Source of the DNA: Penaeus vannamei
Taxonomy: Eukaryota > Arthropoda > Malacostraca > Decapoda > Penaeidae
Length of the DNA: 15,000 bases
Direction of reading: 5' to 3'
Assembly (NCBI RefSeq): GCF_042767895.1
Contig: NC_091565.1
Location: 24,547,743-24,562,742, forward strand
The notes beneath the pieces were generated by a model. It searched no databases. It was not told the origin of the DNA and saw nothing but the letters and a program-made list of their open reading frames with translations. Each line of letters begins with the position of its first letter. The stretch's first letter is position 1. The translations under genes and the position numbers were made by a program. Positions 6,558 through 13,696 of this stretch are shown here, one piece after another.

Positions 6558-8096
6558 ATGGGTCACGTCATCAAATTAGCGTACACTAGGGAGCCTATCT
6601 CTTGCGAGGAGGCTCTCCAGAACATCTTCATCATCACTGAGGTGGCAGTCACACACCTCTTTAAGGTCCACAATGGCTTCAAGGTGACAGTTGCCAAACC
6701 CGAACACCTGACCCTATTTCTTTCGGCCGACGGCCAGAGAAAGCTCAAAGATCATGGTTTTTCACCTGTTCCCTCCCCCGAAATGAGGGCTAAGTGTACG
6801 ATCGTGGGGAAAAAGATCGACAAGACGATCCCCCAAGATCGTGCGAGTCCATCTGCCAGGAGGTTTCCGTCAAGAACGGTGTCACTGTTCTCGACGTCTA
6901 CAAGCCGCCCGAGTCGCGAATCGTCGATTCGCGTCTCATCCCCCGAGGAAGCCCAGAAACTTCTCTCACGGGGACTCATGATGTTCAATACATCGGTCCC
7001 CACCTACAACTTGGAACCCGAATGCTTCATTCACATCGACCAATGCTTAAACTGCTACCGATTTCACCACAAAAAACGCCAATGCACACACCCCCAGAGA
7101 TGCTCTCGGTGCGCCGGCGACGGTCATTTCTTCGCCAGGTGCACTGAAACCATCAAATGCTGCAACTGCGAGGGATCGCATGTCGCAGTTAGTGGATCCT
7201 GCCCTTAACGGAAGGAAATACTACAGGCAAAACGAGCTGAGCTCCGCCAAGACAATAACACTGTCCCTTCCTACGCAACAACAGCTGCTACACAACCTGC
7301 TCAGACCAGCACACCCAGACGACCCACGACTTCCTCTCGGACAACTCTGCCCACACAACCCCAAACAAGCACCCTCACACCTAACACAAACCCAAAAATC
7401 CAGGCCATATTACCCGTAAGTCTCATTGCTGCCAAATACAACGCAAAACGATTCGCAAACATTGTCCCTATTATGCTCCAAAGAAACGGCTTCCCCAGCA
7501 TTGTTGTCCCTGAGGAAATCTTTGAAGACGAAAACCTATACATCCCTAAGTACGCCACAACAAGCACAGAAACCACAGGAAATGAGGTGACAGACACTCA
7601 CCCAGAGCCTCATTCTTCCTCACAACACCGACACCTCGTTTTGCAACCTCAGCCACAACGGAGACATAAAGAAACAGCACAGGCACGCCAAACTACAAAT
7701 ACCACTGATCACAAACACAAACAAACCACACCACCATTCACGCACGCCAAGAAAGACAAAAAGGATCCTCCTATCCCTCAAGCTCGTCATCATAGACTAG
7801 ATGACACCATTCTTGATGACGACAGTAGCGACTCCGACATCGATGTCGAGAGCGTTCTCGAGGCCGGGCTTGGGCTCTCGGAACCCCTGGCTGGAGCCAT
7901 GCTCCCTGCCAGGGGACCCCTGGGACAGCACGGGAGCATAGGGAACTGGTCCGCCGATTCCCAGGACTTCCGCGCCGGTTCACAGGACTCCCTGCCTGAC
8001 CTCGAGGAGCCGTCGATCGCGCATCGATCGCGGAGCCGCTACATGGATCAGGTTACGCCACGCAAGGTAAACCCAGGTAGAATGGGTGTACCTTGA
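6558..8096 (+). pseudogene. LINE C ORF1, gag-like protein with three zinc knuckles (one stop, two compensating shifts)
   Basis: The frame from ATG 6558 to TGA 8094-8096 spans 513 codons and is interrupted only by TAA at 7206-7208. The N-terminal part (residues 1-80) is soluble and mixed. Residues 163-215 hold three retroviral-type knuckles: C-x2-C-x4-H-x4-C twice, then C-x2-C-x3-H-x6-C ending in GSCP. This set is typical of ORF1 nucleocapsid-like proteins of Jockey, I and R1 LINEs, which coat the element RNA. After the stop the frame stays open through a Thr/Pro/Gln-rich segment, IVPIMLQRNGFPSIVVPEEI, a basic region and an acidic Ser/Asp cluster (DDDSSDSDIDVE). Between about 6835 and 6925 the likely original protein is in another frame (SVKNGVTVLDVYKPPESRI), while the 6558 frame there gives an odd Ser/Arg-rich string. 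Two opposite indels are implied. Inactive as it stands. Confidence 0.8.
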
Positions 8097-8290
8097 GTGA
8101 CTAACTGACGACCGACCGAGCCGGCATGGGTTCTTCCATCTCGGTGGAGGACCCCGTGTTGCCTAGGTCGATCTAGACGCGCAATCCCACGCACGAGCTG
8201 CATCTAAACAAAACAAAAACTCTCTCCTTCACACACAAACACTCTACTCTCACTAACAGCAAACACTAACACAAACTCCAGCTTGTTCTG
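8097..8290 (+). other. Spacer after LINE C ORF1
   Basis: No RT or endonuclease motif is found here. A short open stretch from ATG 8126 (MGSSISVEDPVLPRSI) ends at TAG 8174-8176 and is not recognisable. It passes into an A/C-rich, structure-poor run (8206-8280). Confidence 0.45.
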
Positions 8291-8305
8291 ATTGAATGAA
8301 GCACT

Positions 8306-8509
8306 CAGACGGTTCCATGTAGTGGGTCGTGACCGATCTATTGCACGTCTGAACTCCGCGAGGAAGCCTCTCGCTTCCTCCTTAACATCATGTGGGGTAA
8401 GTTGGTCTGTAGACAGACCAACAAACTCCTTGCTTGACTCATCACTGACTGGATGGACTCACCCTCCATCCTTCTTTCCGGCTGGAGATCAGGTTTAGGC
8501 CATGATCTC
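8306..8509 (+). other. Cluster of five consecutive hairpins (possible structured RNA)
   Basis: Five inverted repeats follow one another. H1 has arms CAGACG (8306-8311) and CGTCTG (8346-8351), with GGTC-GT-GACC inside. H2 is GAGGAAGC/GCTTCCTC (8360-8380, 5-base loop). H3 is GTTGGTCTGT/ACAGACCAAC (8401-8422, spacer AG). H4 is GGATGGA/TCCATCC (8451-8471). H5 is GAGATCA/TGATCTC (8485-8509). All arms of H2-H5 are perfect. No coding potential supports a protein here. The position after a gag-like ORF suggests a structured 3' UTR of LINE C, the kind of feature that RT or gag proteins bind, but an independent non-coding RNA is possible. Confidence 0.6.
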
Positions 8510-8740
8510 TTTCTTTGGTATGGGACAGGGAATGATGCAGTTTTCGGGTTTTGCCGCATCACTTTGAAGCCACCTTCTACTCATTCCTTTCAAATTTCCC
8601 CTTCCCCTATCCACTCGTTTGGTTCAGTTGTTTTTCGTGTTCTCTTTCTGCTTGTTCACTTGTTGTTTTTGTTGTTTTGGTTTTTGTGGTCCTGTACCTT
8701 TTTAATCTCCTTAATAAAGTAATCTCCCTCAGGTACTGCC
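8510..8740 (+). other. T-rich segment with polyadenylation signal
   Basis: The stretch is T-rich (for example 8638-8706, with repeated TTGTT and TTTTT) and leads to AATAAA at 8713-8718. This fits a 3' UTR end. There is no poly(A) tail or clear target-site duplication after it. Confidence 0.45.
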
Positions 8741-8921
8741 CTCTTTTATCCCCGTTTTTAAATACCTTCACCTCGTCTCCTGACGCTTGTGACCGCCACC
8801 TCACCCTCACTCATACCACATCCTTGCCATAGCGTTGACCCTCATCCTTATCCTTACCCCGACATCCCACTGGTTTCGGTTTCCGACACGTGGTGCTTGC
8901 TGCTAGTACTCCTGCCAGGAC
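8741..8921. other. Unassigned C/T-rich stretch
   Basis: A CCT-, CTCA- and CTTAC-rich stretch with no recognisable coding motif. It contains GCCATAGCG (8826-8834), repeated at 9253-9261 in the GC-rich segment. No further structure is evident. Confidence 0.4.
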
Positions 8922-9400
8922 CACAAATCCTTTGGCGTAAGGGTTTGTGTGAGCCGAGGAAAGAAGCGTCACGGCCAGTGGAGTTAACCAAATCGTGGTG
9001 AGGCCGCCCGAGCCGCGCCCCTCCGGAAGACCTGCGGCCGAGGGAGAGAAATCTCCTCTCGACCCGGGCGGGAGGGGCCAGCCTCTGTGTGGCCTCACTC
9101 GAGCTTCATCCTGCTTCAGCGGTGATGGTTAGCCGAGGGACAGCTCTGGCGCCACGGTCGAGAGGCCGTGGCTCCGAGCATACCGCAGATGGCGCCAAAA
9201 ACCTGCTAACTTCTTTCCCCTCCCCCTCAGTTAGCCGAGAGGCTCCGTGTTCGCCATAGCGAGGCTCCACGCCCCGTGGGAACGTTGCGGCGGGGCGAGC
9301 CGCGCTCAAGGTCGCGGGGTATTCCCCGCGCCACGAGTAGCGGCCGCGCCTCGCCACACGATCTCGCGGGGGTGTGGCCGCGCGGCGAACACGCGAGTCT
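8922..9400. other. GC-rich, strongly foldable segment (possible structured RNA or CpG-rich regulatory DNA)
   Basis: Composition jumps to GC-rich, with many CpG, against AT-rich neighbours. Stems include CACAAATCCTT/AAGGGTTTGTG (8922-8949, one G-T pair). A nested domain is closed by GTGAGGCC/GGCCTCAC (8998-9005 with 9091-9098), then GCCCCTCC/GGAGGGGC (9017-9024 with 9071-9078). At its centre GGAGA and TCTCC enclose a GAAA loop (9043-9056). Further stems are GCCACGG/CCGTGGC (9151-9172), CGCGGGG/CCCCGCG with a TATT loop (9313-9330) and GCCACAC/GTGTGGC (9353-9378). GTTAGCCGAG occurs twice (9128-9137, 9230-9239). Arg/Pro-rich open frames on both strands are unsupported. It could be the 5' or 3' structured part of an unrecognised retroelement. 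Confidence 0.5.
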
Positions 9401-9578
9401 GCCGATGGCGCTGGGCCCCTCAACCTTTTTCCCCTTTCAACAAACCCACTCCAACTATTACCTCAAGTTTACCCCGGAGGCTGGGTGAAGCCCCGGCTCC
9501 TTCTTCTCCTAAAGTTCTTTTCCTCCTCCTTATCCTTCTATCCCCACTCTTCCTTCTCCCCCTCTTCTTTACACACTT
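9401..9578. other. C/T-rich flank at the 3' side of LINE B
   Basis: Pyrimidine-rich DNA on the + strand (dense from about 9499 to 9570; purine-rich on the LINE B strand) lies next to the end of LINE B ORF2. It could be the LINE B 3' UTR or a degenerate TCC microsatellite into which it inserted. No gene is visible. Confidence 0.5.
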
Positions 9579-10390
9579 TTAGCTTAGCAGGCTTCTTGGC
9601 CACCATTTATGTGATTGATTAGGAGGAATAAATTCGGTGTTGTTTTGTAAGTTGTTAAAGAGGGTGTCCTCCAGTGTGTCCAGTCTTCCACATGTTTTAT
9701 TTGCTAGTTCTTGTATACGTATGTTTATAGCTTGATGTTGAAATGTTCATGTAGGTGCTGAGTAGGTGGAGTGTTGGGGTATCTGACACCTGCTGCCCAT
9801 ATTAAAGCCTTATTCTGTATGGCTTGGAGAGTGAGAAGTCTGTTTTTTGAAACTGTATTGAGAGGAATCGGTGAATATTCCAGGATCGGTCTGATAAGGC
9901 TTTTGTAGAGTCGTATCTTAACCCTTTCATGGCACCTAGTGAACCGTTTGCATTTTGCTAGCATATCTTTTGCTTGGTATATCTTTTGTTTTACATGGGT
10001 TATTATGCCTCGCCCGGTAATGGTTAGACTGAGGATACTGCCGTGTTGGGAGGGCATAATTTTCCTTCTGTTGATTATTAATGGTGTTTGGTTTGATTTT
10101 TGCGGCTGATATTATCTGCGGTTTTGTGGTGTTGGTTTGAATTTTCCACTGATATTCGAATCTATTTATTGGGGCTATTGCTCTTTGAGTATGTACTGCC
10201 ATGATGTTTCTTGATTTGCTGTGATAGGTTACTATTTGCGTTATGTCGTCGGCATAGCAAATGTAATTTGCGTTCGGGATTGGTAGTGGGATGTGTGAAT
10301 TGTACATTATGAAGAAAGTAGGAGATATAACACTGCCTTGTGGCACTCCACTCTTTAGGTCAAATGCTTCCCCTGTGATGTGTTCAGATC
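9579..10390 (-). pseudogene. LINE B ORF2, RT catalytic end and C-terminal region
   Basis: Reading on the - strand, motif B PQGSVISPTFF begins near 10346 and motif C is YADD at 10245-10256 with both Asp intact. The frame continues to about 9936 as a Thr/Asn/Lys-rich palm-thumb region. After a shift near 10030 it reads LSLTITGRGIITHVKQKI, then KIRLYKSLIRPILEY and LNTVSKNRLLTLQAIQNKAL. It ends with ELANKTCGRLDTLEDTL at a TAA (9579-9581). A further stop near 9725 interrupts the last part. This C-terminus with RLYKSLIRPILEY is common in I and Jockey-group LINEs. The RNase H domain of some I elements is not visible. Confidence 0.82.
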
Positions 10391-10770
10391 TTATTTTTGC
10401 TTTCCTCTCGCTGATGAAGCTGCTTAGTAGCTTGGAGAATGGGCTCGGAAAGTCTTGATCTTAGACCGTCATGCCACACCTTATCGAAGGCTTTGGAGAT
10501 ATCTCTCAGGATGATGTTGCACTGTTTGTTTATGGCCAGTGCTTGGGATATCTCTTCGTATGCGAGGGCAATGGCAATGGTTGTACCTCTGCTTCTTCTG
10601 AAGCCATATTGTCTTTGATTTAGGTAATTTGTGTCTTCGAGATGCCTTAGTAATCTTTTATTTATTATCTTTTCGAAGTTTTTCCTGGCACTTCCAGAAA
10701 AGAAATGGGTCTGAAATTTTCCACCCTGTTTGGGGCTTTGCCAGGCTTGGGGATGAGGGTGATGATGGCT

Positions 10771-10801
<31 letters not shown>

Positions 10802-11022
10802 GAAATTATCCTGCAGCAAGTGATGCATTCAGTATGTTGGCAAGTCTGTTGATTATTACAGGTGGGAGATTTTGCAAATCAGTTTTGTTTATAGTACTTT
10901 CTCTTGGAGCTTTATTTTTCATAAACTTGATGGTTTCGGCAACTTCGCCTGGCGTGATTGGTTCAATGAGGCTTGTAGTGTTATTTAGCTTATTTAGGTC
11001 TACTGAGGTGTCTACTGAGGGA
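10391..11022 (-). pseudogene. LINE B ORF2, RT fingers and motif A
   Basis: From about 11010 the - strand is open through PITPGEVAETIKFMKNKAP (APR here, usually APG), then LPPVIINRLANILNASLAAG, followed by a TAA. A poly(A) run on this strand (29 nt, 10801-10773) comes next, then AIITLIPKPGKAPNRVENFR and PISFLEVPGK. After a one-base shift near 10680 the frame continues through QRQYGFRRSRGTTIAIALAY and the catalytic motif A phrase DISKAFDKVWHDGL (near 10460-10510). The order matches RT fingers and palm. The TAA, A run and frameshift make it non-functional. Confidence 0.82.
10773..10801 (-). repeat. 29-nt A run (coding strand) inside LINE B RT
   Basis: Twenty-nine T on the + strand, thus A on the LINE strand, fall in the RT between NASLAAG and EAIITLIPKPGK. 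Relatives have a short Lys-containing segment there, so slippage in an AAA run is a likely origin. LINE A has a comparable 38-nt run in its own RT. Confidence 0.95.
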
Positions 11023-11397
11023 TTAATCTACCTCTGTTATTATATATTTGCGCACTGATGTTTCTTTCGTGCATCTGGTCAAAGAATGGTTTTCCTCTGG
11101 TGTAATTTGGAAAGTTTTACTCCAGAAATTCCTGTGCAGCTTAGCTTTTTCTTTTCCATCAAAGATCTTTTCCTTTTGGGGGTTGAGGAGATATGGCGAT
11201 TTTAGTTTGTTATTTCCGGTGTATCTTTTTATGTTTTGCAAGAATTGACTTGGGCCCTTTGTATTGTTCAATACTGTCGTCGTTATCTGTTCCCATTTCT
11301 CATTAAACAGTCGGTTATTGATTTCCCTTATTTCCTCTTTGATGTTACCGTATCTTTGCCTGAGGGTTTGACTCCATCCAGCTCTTCCTGCCGTCTC
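11023..11397 (-). pseudogene. LINE B ORF2, linker between endonuclease and RT
   Basis: The - strand reads, with shifts near 11400 and 11275, as a hydrophilic linker. Its clearest part (11271-11023) is NNTKGPSQFLQNIKRYTGNN, followed by EKAKLHRNFWSKTFQITPEE. The pattern of F-x-NIKR, then an EK, then FW with F-x-I-x-EE is usual in I-group elements just before the RT. Confidence 0.65.
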
Positions 11398-12531
11398 TCA
11401 GATGTTGTTGTACTCTCTCTTGAGGGCTTCCAGCTCAGGTGATGACAGAGGGTGTGGCTTTGTTTTGAAGGAGTTTCTCGGTATGCTCGCTCTTCTAGCA
11501 AAAAGAACGTCTTTAAACCATTGGTCTGTTTCTTGGTCAATGAACTCATTAAGATTAGGGATGGTCGTATTTATTAGCAAGTTTTTATATTTGTTCCAGT
11601 CTACCTGTTTGTATGCGTATCTCTTGGTGGTTGGGATTTGTATGGGACTTGTGCTGATTATGGCCTCTATGGGGAGGTGGTCACTTATAGAGGCTCTGCC
11701 AGGTTCAAGGTGGATATTTAAGTTGGCATACTTATTCTCCACTACCAAATTTGGTGTTGTTGCACCCGTGTTTGTAATGTATGTTGGGAAATCGGGTCCG
11801 AGGATGGTCATTCTCCCACTGTTTACTAGAGTGGCCAGGGTGTAGCCAACTGCATTGTTATTCCCGTTCCCAAGAATACGATGTCTTGCGTTGAAATCCT
11901 CTATAAGATAAACAGGTTTGCTGTATCCGAGGAGGCGAGAGACGTCTCCATATGGGACATAAGGTCTTCTTGGTGGTAGGTAGCAAGTGGTGATTATTAT
12001 AGGTCCCAACGTTGTTTCTAATTCAACTGCCAGGAATTCTTCGTCAAAATTGTCTATTATTTTGTGTTTGATATTACTTTTTATTGCTATAGCCACTCCA
12101 TCGTTAAGTTCATTTAGCTTATTGGATTGATATAGTGTGTATGGATATATTTTTATATTTTCTGGCGATTTTCGGCTGTGGCTGTTGATTAGGATGATAT
12201 CAGGATCTGATTCCCTGTAAAGATTTGAGAGCTCATTTCTTCGTTGTGGTGTCCAGGATAGTGCATTATGTTGGGTAATTTTCACCCTATTCATCGTCAA
12301 GTGTTTCTTTTTGAGTTTATGTTCTGATTGGGGAGCTGTTTTGTATTCGTTTATTATGCACTGTATTTTATTTGTTTCTATGATCATTTCCGGTGTTACT
12401 TCTATCGTTCCTTCATGTAGATGTCTTTTAATTATGTCTTCTCTGTCTTCCGAGCTGTATTCAGGGTTAGAGTAATGGTACCTAATAATTCCTTCTGTCC
12501 ATATTTCTGTATTTCTTGGGGTCACGTGCAT
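11398..12531 (-). pseudogene. LINE B ORF2, AP-like endonuclease domain (long open frame)
   Basis: This is the longest intact coding segment in the window, 377 codons. The first 80 residues are Glu/Lys-rich and may be the end of ORF1 or an ORF2 leader. A likely ORF2 start is the Met of MNRVKITQHNALSW (near 12294). The domain then shows DPDIILINSH, GVAIAIKSNI, FLAVELETTLGPIIITTCYL, PPRRPYVPYGDV, DFNARH, GPDFPTYITNTGATTPNLVV and SDHLPIEAI. NSH instead of the usual ET is normal in I/Nimb elements. The Gly of GDFN is replaced by Glu (EDFN, 11890-11901), likely damaging. The stop is just after YNNI; the related reading continues in another frame. The enzyme would nick DNA for target-primed reverse transcription. 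Confidence 0.88.
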
Positions 12532-12713
12532 ATAGTTCTAGGCCAAGGGTGTCTGGGTCGGCGGGGATACCTCCGTGGAGGATCTTGAACTGGGATCTCG
12601 ATCGAGAGAGAGATCGAGACGTACACATATGTGGGAATGAGTCCTTTTTTATTTGGCGCGATTCGCGTTGCAGTTTGAGTCGAGCACCATTGTTTTCTTC
12701 GAGACGAGGAGCA
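12532..12713 (-). pseudogene. LINE B ORF1 to ORF2 junction, decayed
   Basis: The - strand can be read in another frame as a possible ORF1 end (MLLVSKKTMVLDSNCNAN, then Asp/Arg/Ser/Pro-rich). One stop and a shift separate it from the segments on both sides. It is annotated mainly by position. Confidence 0.35.
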
Positions 12714-13157
12714 TCAGGTTTTGTTCTTGTGTTTGCTTCTTGGCTGTGCTTGTGAGGGGTTAAGTGTCACTGCAATTTCGATTTCGTTGTCTGTTTCCAT
12801 ATCAGCAACTGCTTTGTCGAGGGCTCTGATGTGCGATGTTTCGCTGCAGTTGCTGTCGGCTGATGAAGAAAAGAATCTTTCCCTCTTGTTTGCTTCAGGC
12901 GGGATGATTTTAAATATTGCTGCTGAGTCAACGTCGTTTGGTACGTTCACTGCTGGTAGTTATGCTTGTTGAAGCCCTTTCTTTATTTCTGCAGCATATG
13001 AGCCTGGTTTCCCAAGGTTGACAAGGTGGGCATGGAGGAAAATTACCATAACCTGTAAAGTGTCGTCTGGGAGTCTTAAGATTTGTTGGTTGGTGTTTAC
13101 TTCTTTTATTGCTGCAGCAGCAGCTTGCTTGGCTACTTCACTGTATGGACGCTGCAT
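12714..13157 (-). pseudogene. LINE B ORF1, C-terminal fragment with one in-frame stop
   Basis: Two open pieces share one frame and are separated by TAA at 12960-12962. They are QRPYSEVAKQAAAAA followed by LPDDTLQVMVIFLHAHLVN and LGKPGSYAAEIKKGLQQ, then NVPNDVDSAAIFKIIPPEAN with a Ser/Glu/Asp-rich tail. The YSEVAK segment and the L-P-x-x-T-L-Q-x-M-V-I-x-x-H-A-H block are reminiscent of the ORF1 C-terminus of I/Nimb elements, an RNA-binding nucleocapsid-like protein. The zinc-knuckle portion expected upstream is absent, because the element stops at about 13165 where gypsy sequence begins. Confidence 0.6.
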
Positions 13158-13169
13158 TTGTTGAGAAAC

Positions 13170-13562
13170 TTTCCCGTGATCTTGTGCGCTGGAGTCGGAG
13201 CCACCACAGCTAAGGGCCGACTGACGCTAGTGGAAGGTAAAGTTGGGGGCAGGAAGGTTATCGTTCTGTGTAACACTGGCTGTAACACCGTAATAGTGAA
13301 AGCAGCTCATATGAAGTACAGTGAGTACATGGGGAGGCCCGTCAGAATAAGATTGCTGGACAACACGGTCAGGAGGGCGCGGCCAGTACGAATACGGGTT
13401 GACACCCCATACCTGAAGGGGCAAGTATATGGTCTCTGTATGCCAGACCTCATCGCGGACCTCATTATCGGAGAAATTCCGGGTGCTGGCCTAAGCAAAC
13501 GGACCAAGTGGCAGGCGCTGTTACGACCAGGGATGCTGCGAGAAGGCACCGAGAGACGCTGA
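13170..13562 (+). pseudogene. Gypsy aspartic protease, catalytic Asp replaced by Asn
   Basis: The frame in phase with 13083 gives GRLTLVEGKVGGRKVIVL followed by CNTGCNTVIVKAAHM, then VRIRLLDNTVRR, VDTPYLKGQVYGLCMPDL and DLIIGEIPGA. This is the protease fold of gypsy-group Pol: the active-site loop, the LLDNTVRR segment and the C-terminal LIIG (13461-13472). Active-site DTG is here NTG (13272-13280), explained by one G to A change, so proteolysis should be lost. Sequence upstream of about 13170 in the same frame is antisense to LINE B ORF1 and is not gypsy. The tail to TGA 13560-13562 is less conserved and probably frameshifted. Confidence 0.78.
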
Positions 13563-13696
13563 GGACCCCTGCCAGCTCGCCGTGCACATCACTGAATAAG
13601 ACCCAGCTGATCGAGCAGCAGCACCTTGACGCCTTGCTAAACAAATTCAGGGGGTTCACCTAAACCCGAGGAAGAGGACGACGTGAAATATTGTAT
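13563..13696 (+). pseudogene. Gypsy spacer remnant after the protease
   Basis: The stretch is open in one frame (about 13564-13660) as SLNKTQLIEQQHLDALLNK, ending in TAA. Such Gln/Leu-rich segments lie between protease and RT in related elements, which suggests the deletion removed most sequence after this point. The call rests on position and appearance only. Confidence 0.45.

Larger units (their letters stand above)
6336..8740 (+). mobile_element. LINE C: gag-like ORF1 with leader and putative 3' region, no ORF2
   Basis: A structured leader, a roughly 512-codon gag-like ORF1 with zinc knuckles and a non-coding, hairpin-rich segment ending near AATAAA (8713-8718) are arranged as one transcription unit would be. 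No AP-endonuclease or RT motif exists in any frame between 8097 and 9400. It is either an internally deleted Jockey/I/R1-type LINE or a non-autonomous ORF1-only derivative, comparable in layout to HeT-A or HAL1. Both outer boundaries are guesses. The ORF1 itself is broken (see its entry). Confidence 0.5.
9579..13165 (-). mobile_element. LINE B: degenerate I/Nimb-group non-LTR retrotransposon, 5'-truncated
   Basis: On the - strand the order is ORF1 C-terminus (13157-12714), AP-endonuclease (within 12531-11398), linker, reverse transcriptase and C-terminal end, with a stop TAA at 9579-9581. Phrases such as ITQHN at the endonuclease start, NSH in place of the usual ET, SDHLPIE, IPKPGK, DISKAFDKVWH, PQGSVISP and YADD are characteristic of I-group elements such as I and Nimb. 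The ORF1 begins abruptly and adjoins gypsy sequence at about 13165, so the 5' end is cut, by truncation at insertion or by a later rearrangement. Several frameshifts and stops show it is dead. Better preserved in the endonuclease than in the RT. Confidence 0.87.

Noticed and set aside
8292..8832. Small proteins of 67-93 codons around the hairpin cluster
   Set aside because: Frames overlap on both strands, composition is T-rich and hydrophobic by chance, and inverted repeats explain the sequence better.
9240..9400. Ribosomal RNA fragment, because of high GC and stems
   Set aside because: No conserved rRNA core motif was recognised.
9106..9582. Arg/Pro-rich and Ser/Leu-rich proteins in the GC-rich segment, both strands
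   Set aside because: These frames come from GC-rich and CT-rich composition. No domain, and several overlapping alternatives are equally long.
11402..11845. 147-codon + strand frame within LINE B
   Set aside because: It is antisense to the well-supported AP-endonuclease frame on the - strand.
13083..13169. Hydrophobic N-terminus of the protease frame taken as a signal peptide
   Set aside because: This part is antisense to LINE B ORF1 and not part of the gypsy protein.
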